From Acanthornis magna (lineage: Eukaryota > Chordata > Aves > Passeriformes > Acanthizidae), in NCBI GenBank assembly GCA_036785705.1, contig JAWUZG010000970.1, forward strand, positions 5,304,501-5,368,500: a DNA stretch of 64,000 nucleotides. The letters run 5' to 3'. The notes beneath the pieces are model-generated. The model saw only the letters and a list, made by a program, of their open reading frames with translations. It made no database searches and had not been told where the DNA came from. The translations under genes and the position numbers were made by a program. The stretch's first letter is position 1; each line of letters starts with the position of its first letter. This document shows, piece after piece, positions 1-13,749 of the stretch.

Positions 1-3000
1 TATATCATCACAAGAAATGTATGCGCTGAAAACTTACAAGCTAGCTCAAGATGCGGACAAGGTGTGAAATGGCAAAAAATGAAAAGCAAAACCAGCATAT
101 AGTAAATTTCAAATTCAGCTGTATTTCCATATAGGCTGAGCATGGTGCTTTAACTGTTTGAAGTCATGCATTTTAGAAAATAATAAAAACATACACGCAA
201 ATTTAGCTCAGTTTTAATGATAGGATAAATTTCCTCCATTAGATATCCTATAGCTTTTTTCGAGAAAAGAAACTGTAAAGCATCTACAGAGAGTATTTTT
301 TTAATCCCCTTCAGAGTCAAAATATAAAACATCTTTAAATGCATATTTCTTCCTCAGAGTAACAGGCTGAAAATCTGCTCCAGGAAATGTTTATCATAAC
401 CTTCAACACTCTGTGGAGAGCACTAATTAAAAATAATAATAAAAAACCCAGGAAAAAAAAGAAGCAACGGTGTCTGTATATTTCCCAGTGGAATTTCGTT
501 TGTTTACAAAAACATTTCATAATAAGAATTTCTGATATATAACCATTGAATCCTAACAAACTATAAATACTCCTGTCTTCTTACAAAAAGGTACACCAAA
601 TATCAAGGAGAAACTTCTTGGCATTCTGGCAGTAGGTGGAAACATGGCTAAAAACACATTGAAAATGTCTTTTTTTATGGTTACCAGCCTCACTGAAGAG
701 AGATGAGCCTTGGAAAATGTGGTCAAGTTCTGCAATTCTATCTTAAAGAAGCTTCAGAAATTTCTTGAAATATAATTGCTGCACTGCAAGAAATCTAGCA
801 TAATGGCATTGCTTGTGTCTATGTATTATGGTAGCAGCTGTATTCAAATGCTGAAACAATTTTGTAAACTGAATAGATCCTGCCCTTTTTTTACATCCTT
901 ACCAGATAAAATAAACCTCCAGAGAGATGTGGCTGATTTAGCTTTACTGTGCACCATAATTTTAAAAACAGCAGAACATAGTTTGGGCCATAATGTCTAT
1001 CACTTTTTTTCTAACCAGAAAAGTCTCTCTCATATCTTTCTCCATCTTGCTTACAACTAGCAAACCTTCTCCCACACCCCACTGAAAACAGTAATAAAAT
1101 ACATTTACAGCTATACTCGAAGATTTATTTCATAAATGTCCTATTCCTTACTAATGTATTTTGGGTTGGGCGTTTTTTTTCCTTGGGCTGAATTATCGCC
1201 ACACTATTCCAAAGATGTTAGTGACAAAGAGTCATAAAGAGATACACGAGAAAGAGTAATATTTCTTTAACAAACAAGAATTACCCCATATTCTGGACAT
1301 AAATTTGCTGAGTTGACTCTCTAAGCCATATGGCCTTTCCTAATGGCAGCACTGATGCAATTTAACCAAGGATTTTAACTGGAGAACAAAAAATACTGTA
1401 TGATACACCATGCCTCCAGAAACAGTATGTCTCACATTCCCAGACTGGCTTCATTTTTCAGTCCCTGTGTTTAGGCTTTCTGTTTTATCCCCATAATGGC
1501 AAAATTTTGACCGGACTTGTATCAAAGGAAATTCTTCTATTCCATCCAATAGGCCCAGGACATGTCTTCACATTTTTGCTTAATTCCAGCCATTAATCAT
1601 TTATGTTATTTGGCTTTATGATTAATATTTTTGTCCCTCGCTGCCTATGTGGATTTAATGTTTCTCTGTTCATCTCAAATCCAGATTTGGTTTTCCTTTT
1701 GTGATTTTCTCTAACCTTTTATCTTTATAATACTAACTCAGAATCAAAATTTTCCTGCTTAGACAGACTACTGCTTTTTGAATCGAAGTCTAAAAACACA
1801 CACACAAAAGGCCATGAGAGCTATTTGTGGATTAAATAGGCAGAATTTGGTGAAATCCATGTTCTCCCTAGTACACAAGGCTAGGCTCTGTTTAGCCATA
1901 GACCTGTGGAAATTCAGCACCAAATTACCAGTTTCAGCAACAGCAGTCTAAGGACTAACCCTCAAAGTAAAATTAATTCATTTTGCAGCTCAGAGGAAAA
2001 TAAGACCACTTGCTGCAAGCCTCCAGTTTGTGTCCTTTGCGCTCTCTCACAAGTCTCATGATCTTTGCAATGTCTGGAACAAAAGACCTAATCTCTGTGG
2101 TTGATGCCAAATGACAAGGGTTTATGCATTGTCTGGTTAACTTTGTCATTAGGCAATGACTGTTGTCTTCCAGTGGCAGGCTCACTGTCATCACTGACAT
2201 ACAGAGACCACATGGGCGCTGTGACCATTTTCAGAGCGCTGATATTTCCTGTGCCAGCTGGTTTTGGCACTGTCCAAGTTCACAAATTGAGGCACTGTAG
2301 TGCCTGACAGCCACTTTATTTCTGAAAGCCATGCCCCTGCATTTATTCAAAGAGTAGTTTCTTTACCATTATTTTTCTATTTATTTCTTGCTGTATGTAA
2401 TATCTACCTTTTTGGTCAACTGGCATAGTTTCAGTGCCATTTGTTTCTCCTTGCTTGGTTGGATGGGCTGCAGCTTCCATGAACATTATCTTCCACACAG
2501 TTTCTGTTCTTTCCTCCTTTTCTTGTGATTGTTTTCTTTTTCCATAGCATTTTGGTATTCTTTTGTTTAACTTACAAAATTGATACTAGCATCCTGGATA
2601 AATTCTGTAAAAATACAGGAAAATATAGATCTCATTCATTTTCTTCTTGTTTTACAGAGCATAAGCAGACCTGCAGTTAACTTGATATCATCTTTCTACT
2701 TGCCATCCTTCTCAGGGGTGTGAATGAAGATAAAAACAATTGAACTTCATTGCTGCCATGGCATAATGCAACATGATCTATTTAAAATATTTCCATTTTT
2801 TTAACATGATGTCAGGTATCAAATCTTTGGAAGAACTGGAAGGACTGTTGATGGTAGTTGACAAAGTAATATGTTTATTTTGTACCTTTTTGCTCTGCTG
2901 CTTCAATACCTTTCTAACAGATTGTTCCTTCCGAGACAAATAATGTATTTACCATTATAAAACATACTATTCCATAAATTTTCATGTTGAGAAACATAGG

Positions 3001-6000
3001 ATCTTAATTAAGGGAAATAGCAATGATTTAACTTCTATATCTGGTTTCAAAAGCTTGGGGACACTTTTCTCTTAGTCTACATGGCACTGTGGTCTCTAAA
3101 GGAGCCACCTAGTACTTATGCGGCCCCAAAAATTCATACTGCTTTCTTCCTTAAAAACACCACCATTCTTATCTTACTTTGGCGCTATGTGCACTTGTCT
3201 TATGGGCATAATTAGTAATCAAAGCAAAGCAAATACAAAATGCCACATGCCTATGAGAAATAAGGGCTGGGGGGAAAAAAAGAAAGCTTACAAAACAATT
3301 ATTTGTTGCAGACTTTAGAAATTAATAAACTGCGCATACAAATGCCATATTTAATCCTGCTTCTACATGCTGTACAGGTACTAGGTTTATATTCCAGGTT
3401 CTATGTTCAAAGCAACATTGAAGCACCAGCTTTCCAATTTTTTGAAACTTTCACAGATTTTTCTACAAGCAGTTCTCCTTTTCTACAGAACAAAAGATGG
3501 CTAGGATCTTTGTCAACTAGCAGCTTTATGGCTCAGGATAGGACAGCTCACACTGACCTTAAGGAACTTTCTTGTCTGTGTGAAGGGCCATTGGAAAACA
3601 TCAGAAGCAGAAAATGCAGTTAAGAAAAGATCTATTTTTATGATATCTTCTAATTCCCTGAAGATATTATGAGGAATCATCAGCTAGTAGTGTACTACTG
3701 TAAGTAACCTGGACTTACAATATTGTAGTATTACATCATTGTTTCTTTGTTTAGACGAAAATAGGCTCCAACATGGGGCAGCACTCAATCTGTTTTATCA
3801 TTCCATCTGCTAAAAGACCATGGACTAATATTCAAAAGTATATTAATAATACTTTCATTCACAGACTGCAAGACCAAGAAAAATACAGGTCTTTTTACAT
3901 TTTCCCTTGTGCTTGATGAACCTAATCTTGATTTTACTGGAATTCTTCTCTTGCCATCTTGACATCAGTCAGCTATTGATTTTAACAACACAAAATTATA
4001 CCTAATATACACCCACAGCTAGATTATATGCCCCAAATTCATGGATATTACAGGACTCATACAGTTATTTATTTGGGCTAGGACAGATGAAAGAAAGACA
4101 GAGAAAGAGGACAGAAGAGTCAAAGGAATTAGACCCACTTGCCTCTGTAAAATAAGCTTCCCAGTCTTTAAAAGCCTACCAAAATTAAATTTTGCCAATA
4201 AAGATTTGGTAGCATTTTAAATTAATTTCAGTAGAAATAGAGTCCACTAAATTAGGGTTAAGAGGAAAGACAATGGAAAAAATTGGTGTTTGTGGTTCAT
4301 TTAAAGCACAGCCTCAAATGTAAAACCTTCTGATGGCAAGTGCTAGGAATCTGAGGTTACATGAACTTAATATTAACTTTACAAATCAGGAACTTTATGA
4401 TGTAATGGATCTCTTCATTAGACAATCTCCAACTACTTTGTGGTCTGTGGAGACATTATTTGATCATTCACTGATGTACTTGTGGTTTGTAAAAATGGGG
4501 ACCCTAAAGATCATCAGAGCCAGTCTCTCCCCTGGGGGCTTTTTACTCTGCTGACACTTAGTGAAAAATCTACCAGCAACATAATCTCAAAAGCAGCAAT
4601 CATTAACTCACTCAAAGTCACAGGCACAAGGGTCTGGGGTTAGCAACTATTAATTAGTGTAATTATTCCCAGGATGACAATTACCAGCTGCAGGATCCAC
4701 TTAACATCTATTTTTCAAAACTTGTCATTTTGCAATGCTAATGTTTCTAATAGCTTCATTTGCCACCATTCACTGATTACATTCACTTTGGTATATTGTT
4801 TCAGATGGATAGGATGGAAAGCCAAAACCTAATATTAACCTTTACAGTATCCTGTGATTAGAAAGGCTGCTCCCACCATGACTAGCCACATCATTCTCTT
4901 GAAAATCATATATACTATTTGTGAAAGATTTGTGATATTTCTCCTCTTTCGAATATGCTTATAAATAAATTTCCTGGAGAAGTAACATCATATGTTTTAA
5001 ACCAGACTCTTCCATAATGCACTTGTTCAAGCTTAAACACTGCATATATTAGTTGTACAATCAGATTTTAATTCTGCTTCAGTTGACACTAATATGGACC
5101 TGGTATAATTTCAAACCAGATTCTCCAGTCTCGATTAGAAAAAAATAACAGTGAGAAGAGCGACTAGGCTACAGCCTGTGTTTACTCAACAGTGTCCAAA
5201 TCCTGCATGTTGCTGCGCCATGTTGAAAGCCTGTGCAGTGCAAAGAAACTAGAATGCTTAGGGTGCATTCAAATGACAGCCTATGTATTTCCTAAAGAAA
5301 CAGAGAGAAAGAAGCAGCATAAAGGTATTTGCACCTCTCCTGTGAAAAGGGAGATTAGATGTCCTCAACAAACAAGACTTTGATAGGACATAGAACTAAT
5401 GCATTTAATAACAGAAGGAAGTAAGCTTTTGATGGGAAGATTTTTCTCTAGATTTTGAAAATTTGAGGTGTTTTAAATCCACAATGGGATTAATTTTGAC
5501 AAAGGTGTTAATAGATCTTACTGATTCCAAAGAATATTAATCTTTTGCCAAGTTAGAGTCCTACATTTCAAAGTGTGCAAAGTATGATAAATTAGTGGTT
5601 GCCATACATGGAGTATACAGAAGAAAGAAGATTATCTGGTAGAAGGTAGTAAAAGAGTTCCTATTTCCATTACCAGTAAAGTCTGGATTGTTGAAACAGG
5701 TGAAAGATTTTCTACTACAAAAGCAGTAGAAGAATGCAGTGAGTACAGCATCATGTTATTCTGACATGTCTCTCTTTCTTCATTCTCCAAGGAACTGACA
5801 GCAAGAGCAATCAGGGATGTCATAAAGTGAATATCAGAGTTCAAAATGAACAGAGGAACAGAAGTAGGGCAATATGTTTTCTGGAAAATCTTTAGTTCTT
5901 TACTCTTGCTGTGCTGATGTGTCATAAATTGAAAGAGAATGTATTTTTAAATCTGTGTTAATAGCCGGTGTTTCAGAATGATAACGTGCAATTTTAGCAT

Positions 6001-9000
6001 ATATTTTAATGGGTCTACTGGATAGTGTCTCAACTATGCAGGAGTAAGTGGAAGTGGCCGTGTTGATTTTCAATGTGCTGCTAGATTGTATTTGTGCGTA
6101 TTTGATGTTCTTCTTTAATAACCTCAAGTAAAGGCTGAATAAATTCAACAACAGTAGCTGAAAAAAGTGCAATGAGTCATATTACAGGAAAATGGAGAAA
6201 AGGATACAGGACTCTCCACTGAACACAATCCTATATTGTAGGCAATCTGGGATAACACCCTTTTCATTTCAGTTCAGTCCCATAAAATTACCACTAACAT
6301 TACAACTCATGCAGAACACAGATAAATGTAAAAATGTCACAGAATTCTTCCAGATGGGACTTTTAGTTCCACTAGATCACCATCTACTTTTTTACTTGTC
6401 TAATATTTCATTACAACGTTCCATAAGTTAATTTTCTTTCCACTGACCATGTAAATCACAAATCAATTTTCATTTAAAATGCCTGACTACAGATTGCTCC
6501 TGAAAGCTCAAAGTATATGCTTCAGTGAGCTCTCCAACATTCTTAATGCACATTAGAAAAATGTTGTGGTTTTTAAAAAATCTTTTTAAAGGAATTAATT
6601 TTACATTAAAGTCTGGCATGAAACCCAAGTGGTGGTACTCCTCCCTTCCCTCTCCTCCCCTCCACCTCTAAAATGCAGGTATATTTTCTAAATGTAACTG
6701 TATGTAGAGAAAAAAGTATTTCATGACAATGACATTTGATCTTAAAACAAAACTCAGACATAAACTGCTCTAGATTTGCACAACGCAAAGATGATTACTT
6801 AGTCCCAAACCATTACTGCAATCGTGTACTTCTCTAGGGGAAAGAAAAGAGAAAAGGAGGAAACAATTCACGGTTCAGACATTGGCTATGTTTTATTTGA
6901 ACCATTCTTTTTTTATATATTCTAACAGAACCTTTGTTTGGGCTAAAATGTGTGACTGAATATTGTTAATTTTACTTATGGAAATAAGTAAAGCCAGTGG
7001 GATATACCTGTGAGACAATCAAGATTCAGCCTTTAAAACAATCTGTAAGAAATGCTTTATAGGAACACCCAGAAAATATCCTGAAGCAGTATTCTCTGAA
7101 ATACTATTTTCTTACACTAATTTAAAAATAATATTCTACCACCAAAAAAATTGTAAATATACATTTGCAGACTGGGCTTTGGAAACATGGTTTCTCTGGC
7201 TATTTTTCTGGCTATTCAGTTTTGCTATTGTTCTGCCGAGAAACATAGAACAGTCATTTCATTACTTTGTGCCTTGGTTTCTCCATCAGTACACAGGGGA
7301 TCATTAAAATTACTTTTTTTCCATGTTAAACAGGACCACTACAATGCCAATGGCACACCACATGTGCCAATGCTGGCACATGCATTAGCATTTGCTTAAT
7401 CATTAAGAAACAGGAATGATCTAGTGGTCACTTAACTCTTTTTTACAGACAGACTGCTTTTCCTCTGTAGGAATAGAGCATGGATATTTCCATGTTTAAT
7501 CTCAGATTGTTTACCCATCTTCTTGGTACTTGAGCAACCTGGTGTGGTGGGAGAAGGAAGCTCTTGGAACACAAAGGAATTGTAACCCTTTCTAATAGCA
7601 TGACCCCAGATCACTGAAGATTTATGAATTGATCAAGAACATGGGAAGAGAGAAGCATGGGTCCTCCAAGTCTCTTTCCTGATCTGAACCCACAGGCAAG
7701 CCTTCCCTTCATTCTCTTTTCCTCTGCTTACCTAGCATACCCATAGTTATCATGTCTCCCTTCACCTTTGGGATTGTCATTCAATCTCAGAAGTTCACTT
7801 CTGTGCAGTTTTGAACCACAGCTCTTTGCCAGACAGTACAGCTTTGAATCCAAAATTCTTGAAGAACTCTGACATTGGGATTCTAGCTTGGGGGTGATGG
7901 AACGGGTGTCAGTTTAAATAAGGCTGAGTGCCCATGACAATTGAAAGTAGTTCTGTGTTAAGTGGGGCTTTCTCATAATAGAGTATGTCAGTGCTGACCA
8001 CTCAAATGGGGGAAGGGAAAGGCTCTTGAGCAGTGTCTGTAAATAGGGTCCTGTCAAACCATTTGCGGGTTATAGTCAGCCAGACCTTGAGGGTTTTCAC
8101 ATAGGATTTTTTAAAACCCAAACTCCCAAATGTCAACAGGGCCTCAAGCATCACATCTAAAATGAATCTGCCTCACTAAAACTGAAATTCGAGGGCCTCT
8201 GGATTTGGCTCTGTGCTGGAATATCACAATTACCACTTAGAGCTGGCCACTTACTTGTAACAATGATGTGGAATCACTTCAGAAGAAGAGGTGTGTGGAA
8301 AAACGTTTACTTTACTTCCTGATAGGAGAAAACCCATAATCTAAGAAAGAAACTATTCACAATGTTGAAGTCTGCAAAATCCCATCTATTAATAGTCACT
8401 GGAATCTATGGAATAGGGGTTACTATGAAAACAACTTGTCAGGTCTTTTAACTTTCAAAGTTAACTACTTTATCTTCAACTAAATAAACAAGTGGTTGGT
8501 TGGGTTATGTGATCAATCGGTAAAAGGTCCACAAAAACGTGGGAAATGCCTGCGAGTTGATTCATTTGAGTAGCTAGCTTACTTTTCTTTTTCTCTTTTA
8601 CATTTGCCTGGCCAGCTAAGGACTAGAGGGCCATGCTTTTTGGGTTTTACCTCACTTGTCTCTTTTTCGATTTTTTCACTCGTATTTCTTTAAGTAGCTT
8701 TTAGTCCCATCAGCAATGGATTGACAAATGCCTGTAATAGTCAAGAGGTGAACAACCAAAAAGGAATCCCAATTATGGTGGCCAGGAAGCATGCTAGACA
8801 CTTGAGCATCTTTCTATTAACTAGATCTTCAACCTCTGTACACTACTTTGTGAAATTCTTCTCAGGAAGGATTTCTACTCCCCAGCCTATTGGATAGAGG
8901 CTCCTGGATGAAGGAGCTAGCTGAAGCCTAAAAAGAATATTCAAAGCATACATACATGCTCATAGGTACAAGCTGGGACATGGAAAAGAAAATATCTGAA

Positions 9001-10100
9001 GGCATATGAGAAAGAAAAGGAAAACAGAGACTTTTCATGAGTATTATGCATCCTCCCAACAGTCTTTTTACCCTCTCATATTTTCGTGTAGTCCTGAGTA
9101 CTTCTTGATGAGGAGACTAACATCTGTACAGAAAACATGATACTTGGAAAGCCTATGCTTTCACTGTTCCCATTTCAAGGCCTATCAATAAATTTATGCA
9201 CACACAAACACGCAGGCATTCCATGTTCAGCATTCTGTCTTCAATTACTAAAGAGAACATTAACAGCTGCTGCTGGCTAAAATCAGACCTGCCAAGCTAA
9301 TTTTAACTGCAGGTGTTGATGGCAGAGAACTAAGCCACAGAATGCTGCAACCTGGGCATTCAGTGCTCTAAGAGAAGCCTCTACCTAAATTATATTGCTC
9401 TGAATCATAAGCAATGAGGATTTGTTTTCATTGTATGTACAATAGTCACAAATTCTTCCTGAAGCACATATACATCAATGTTAGCTAGTGATTTGCAGCA
9501 ATATGAGAAGACAACTAGATGGAAGTAGTTTGTTCCAAGTCCCTTTCATTCCCTCTGCTTGCAGTTCAGGATTTCTACTTTGGACTGTATTTACTCTGCT
9601 TTGCACTGAATATATGGGTCTTGAAGTTGTCCAAAGGGCCTGTTGTTGGTTTGGTCCTTTGTATCTCCACTTGGCTCTGGATGGTAGTAGGTATACACTT
9701 GTAGTGGAATTTTGAGTTTAGTTTTCTCCAGAAGTTTGTCTGCACAGATCAAACATGAGGAAAACAGTGAAAGTACAAGGATTAATTTCGAGTGTGCTCT
9801 ACCTCTCTTAAACAAAATACTTCAGTAGATACAGCCTACTCTACAGTAAGATATATTTTATGAACAATGGTTTACTTCCTGCCTTCCTACACCACTTCAA
9901 TGAAAAGCTTTCCTGTATTAGTAACAGTAGGTTTAGTTTTCCCAGCCTTGGTTTCTAATCTCCACCATGCCGTTTATGAAATTACCAGATCAGAAGACAA
10001 AAAGAGTGCAAATGGAATGGGACTGTATATAAATTAGTCTGTACTGGAAATATCATCCCATTCTGTTATTTGCTTTTCTTCAAGTAAGATAATTATATTT

Positions 10101-10146
10101 GTATAGGTATAGGTATAAGTATAGGTATAGGTATAGATATAGATTA
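10101..10146 (+). repeat. Hexanucleotide microsatellite (TATAGG-type)
   Basis: The run consists of GTATAG/GTATAA hexamers with a few substitutions, grading into ATAGAT. It is a simple-sequence tract within intronic DNA. Confidence 0.9.
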
Positions 10147-11822
10147 GATGTTACATTACTAAGCCACAAGGGTTCCTGATCTTGTTAACATGATGGTTGT
10201 CATAGTTTGTTTTGTTTTGCCTGAGCAAGAGCTCATTACTGAGAGCCCTTGTCATTCACATCAAATTGTATGTTCTTAATGGAGCATTTCTGAAATGAAT
10301 GGCAGGACATATAAATTTCAATTCAAACTGTACCTTGGAGTCTGGTTCCTACTGAAATCAATGGTGCTTCAGGACAAAGGCAGCTTTATAGCTTGAGTTT
10401 TTACAAACATGGATGATCTTGTTCAATGTACTTTTAAGAAAGGCCGAAAGTGATTTTCATATCATGTTACTTTCAGATATTATTCAGCCGACCTATTTGG
10501 CTACCTTCAATAGTAGGTTACTTGCACACCTGCAGACTCCTAGACTCTAAGGATGCTATAGTTCTTTTTGTAATCCTTGCAGTACAGTAGGATGCCATGA
10601 TGCAAACATACAAGCCTTACCCTGTCTCAGTTAGCCAGAAAGTGTATAGTTGCACAGTTTGAGGTGCAGAAGAGGTGAACTAAAATTAAGTTTCACCGCT
10701 GGGGAGGGTAATGGCAGCACGACTTTTACATCAATCCCCTGCCAGGCAATCCACAGACTGGTTGCTCTGGAGGGAATCACTTACCCTCCAAGCTAGAGGT
10801 AAGACGCCAGCTAAGCAGTAGCCTGCAAAAAGTGTTTAAAAGAAGAAAGAAAACTAGGGGGAAAGATCAAGATAATTTACCCTTGTATATTGCATCCATC
10901 ATAAATCCCATTGTCAGTATCTATTGTTCAAGTACCTGAGAAACTTCTGTTTCTATCCCCTCCATAAAAGCCTCCACCATACGTAAAGTTGCATACCTTT
11001 CATGGTTTTATAATAAACTGGAAGTGAGTAACAGTGTGATATCAAAGGAAATAAAACTCCAGTTGCTATTGCTGCTGGGGTTGCCTTCTGAATGTGGCTT
11101 ATACAATATTTCATCTGTGCTGACACCTTTCACTCTCAATTATTTGGCTGCTGTCATAACAAATCAATCATATTATAGCACTGTGTCTTCACGTTACCAT
11201 TCCACTGAAAGTTAGCTGCATTAGCTTTGAAATATATGGAAGTATAAAATTTATCTCTATTATTTATTTAATACAACTTTCTCCCTTGTGAGTTATCTTA
11301 CAAACTCAGGAAACTCAAATTATCTGATGTTGAACATTGAATATATATAAATATCACTAAGAAATTTTAAAATAATGGCACTCATGGGAACATAAATACA
11401 TAAAGATACACTTAATAAGTCTTACACTTAGAACCAACTATATTCTTTTGAGAAATGGAGCAAATAGTATATGTTTTTAATTTTGGTTACAACTGGCCAA
11501 GGTGCTCATATTAGATAAATGTAACATGAACAACCACTCTTGCTAAATCAGAGTAAAACAAAAATTCAAAGAACTGATTTGGTTACCAGTAAAATGAAAG
11601 GTTGAAGGGTTGAGTAATGTGGGTCAATATTTTTTTTAAATGCTGCAGTGCTGGTGTGGGGCAGGAACACAGTCTTCTTTTACAATTCACAAGCACTGCT
11701 TCGGAAAAATAAAATCTAAAATCTTGAACAGAGAATCTGAAAGTGATTGCTCTGTTTAGATGTTAGACTTAACAGTTTTCAGAAAACAGGTTCAAAATTT
11801 GTTCTAGAGAGGTTTTATCCTT

Positions 11823-11838
11823 AAAAAAAAAAAAAAAA
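11823..11838 (+). repeat. Poly(A) run, 16 bp
   Basis: Uninterrupted A run with no recognisable retroposed sequence before it. Confidence 0.9.
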
Positions 11839-13174
11839 GATAAAAGAAACAACTTTCAGTCTGCAATAAGTGAATTTCCTCAAAATGTCCTACTATCATT
11901 TCTTTCCTTTTTTGACAGGATTCATGTCTTGTTACAACTTCATCTTCTAAAATACAGAAGCCAAATATAACGGAAAAATTACAACAGTTTTAGCACCTCC
12001 AGAAGTTTACCTCTTCCTCAGTTATTACTGCTGATGCTACAGGAAATCAGCTACAGAGTACAGAATACATCCACGACTTGGGTTGTGAATAGCTTAAGAC
12101 ACTAAGCTGAACTATAAAGGATTGACAGAGCCAGCTCTGGATGAGGAAAGGCACAAGACACTGAAATGGGATCTGAGAAACAGAAAGGAAAAGATACTGT
12201 AAATATGGAGCATCACCATTTACTTGAGTTAATCATTGGAAATGAGTACCTTGTCTTTATGATGAAGGTTTATTTTTAACATCACATAATTTATCATATT
12301 AAAACACAATTAAGTGAAAAAAGAGTCTGTAAGATATGTCAAGGTTACAGATGATTAATTTTAAAAGCAATATTTATGTAAAAATAAATAAACAAAAAAA
12401 AGATAGCAGGCAATCATCTAAGAGCCTGTATGGTTTTGGATCTTATTAACCTCAGTGGAAAGCTCCAGTCCTTCTATGAGCTGGAAAACATGACTGTGGG
12501 TCCAGAAAATAAGGAAAATTCACCTTATTTTTGCAGCTACTGAAAAAAGAGCCTAGACTCTTCTATGTTGATGGACCAGAACAGACTTAGGAATTTAGAA
12601 CACTTAGCAAAGATCTAGCTGTGTATGAGGAACTCGAGGCATCTAACAGCAGTGATTTAAGCCACTTTGTAGGAAAGCATAACCACTAATTATCCACACA
12701 TTCATTTACAGGTGGAAGACTTGCAAAAAATGTGTGTGAATTGTCTTCCATCATATGGGACACCTGGGCCAAAGTTCAGAGCAGAAAAGAGGTCCCACAT
12801 CTGTGCTCTCTGCTACATTTGTCAGAGTAATAAGTTTGAAAAGATGAAACATTCAAGGAATGAAGGCAGCTTCAAGAAAATGAAATGGAGGCCTGAAGAT
12901 CTCCATGAGTACAACTTTCTACCCAGAGGCCATAAGATTGCATAGAGGTCTGGCGACGAGAAAACTGAAGGAAGTCTCAGTTTTATCATTTCTGATGTCA
13001 CCAGATGGATTCTTTTCCCATTTATGAAGCAATAACAGTGGCAGACAGAATTAAAATTTTTTTCTCAAATAAAAAAAAGAAGAAAATAAAATGCTATAAA
13101 ATGTTTCAAGATGCATAAACTTTAAGATTTTAATGAGAAAGGCATAAGATACCTTCAGAACTTTCCATGACATT

Positions 13175-13198
13175 AAAAAAAAAAAAAAAAAAAAAAAA
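13175..13198 (+). repeat. Poly(A) run, 24 bp
   Basis: This is an uninterrupted run of A in an A-rich neighbourhood. No retroposed coding sequence was recognised upstream, so I call it simple sequence rather than the tail of an insertion. Confidence 0.9.
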
Positions 13199-13693
13199 GA
13201 GAAACAAAAAAAGAATAGGAAGTCTCCAAAAAGAGGAAGTGTATAGTTCTGTGGTACAGAACCACACAGACATTAAAGAAATTTCATTTTAAAATTAGCT
13301 CTCAAGCATTTAACTTGTATGTTCCATGCATTCAGAATTCATACTATTAAAAATGCCTGTAAACCAAGTTGGTCAATAAAAACTTTGTTGTTTTTATGAG
13401 TCTCTAAATATATATGTCTTTGATCAAAATATCACTGGTGAATCAGGAACACAAGTCTGTATCCAGGGAGTTTTTAAAACATGAATCACAGGGATTTTAT
13501 TAATACAAAGACCATGGAAAAACAAAGGAAATTAAACCACAAATACTATAAATGTCTGACTTAAGTCCACTAAGGCAAGGAAACTAAGAGTGAAAGCTGC
13601 AAGTGCATCCTGGTAATCTTTCTACCACTCACTCTATTGCAGTAGAGAGTCTTGGATCAGCATGAGAATCATGTATGCATATACCATATAGAT

Positions 13694-13749
13694 GTACCTA
13701 TCTGTTTGTATGTGATCTAGACCGTACCTACCTATTTGCATGTGATCCA
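13694..13749 (+). repeat. Diverged 30-bp tandem duplication
   Basis: GTACCTA, then a CTGTTTG/CTATTTG block and TGTGATC, occur twice at a 30-bp offset (13694 and 13724), with several substitutions between copies. Confidence 0.75.

Noticed and set aside
4497..4545. Possible short reverse CR1 3' fragment (GGACCCTAAAGATCATCAGA-type text)
   Set aside because: Only about 35 bases look similar to a CR1 3' end and the octamer tail is missing; too short and diverged to call by eye.
12712..12945. Cysteine-containing open frame (CVNC ... CALCYIC) resembling a zinc-binding pattern
   Set aside because: Cysteine spacing fits no known zinc-finger type, the frame starts at GTG, and no consensus splice sites bound it.
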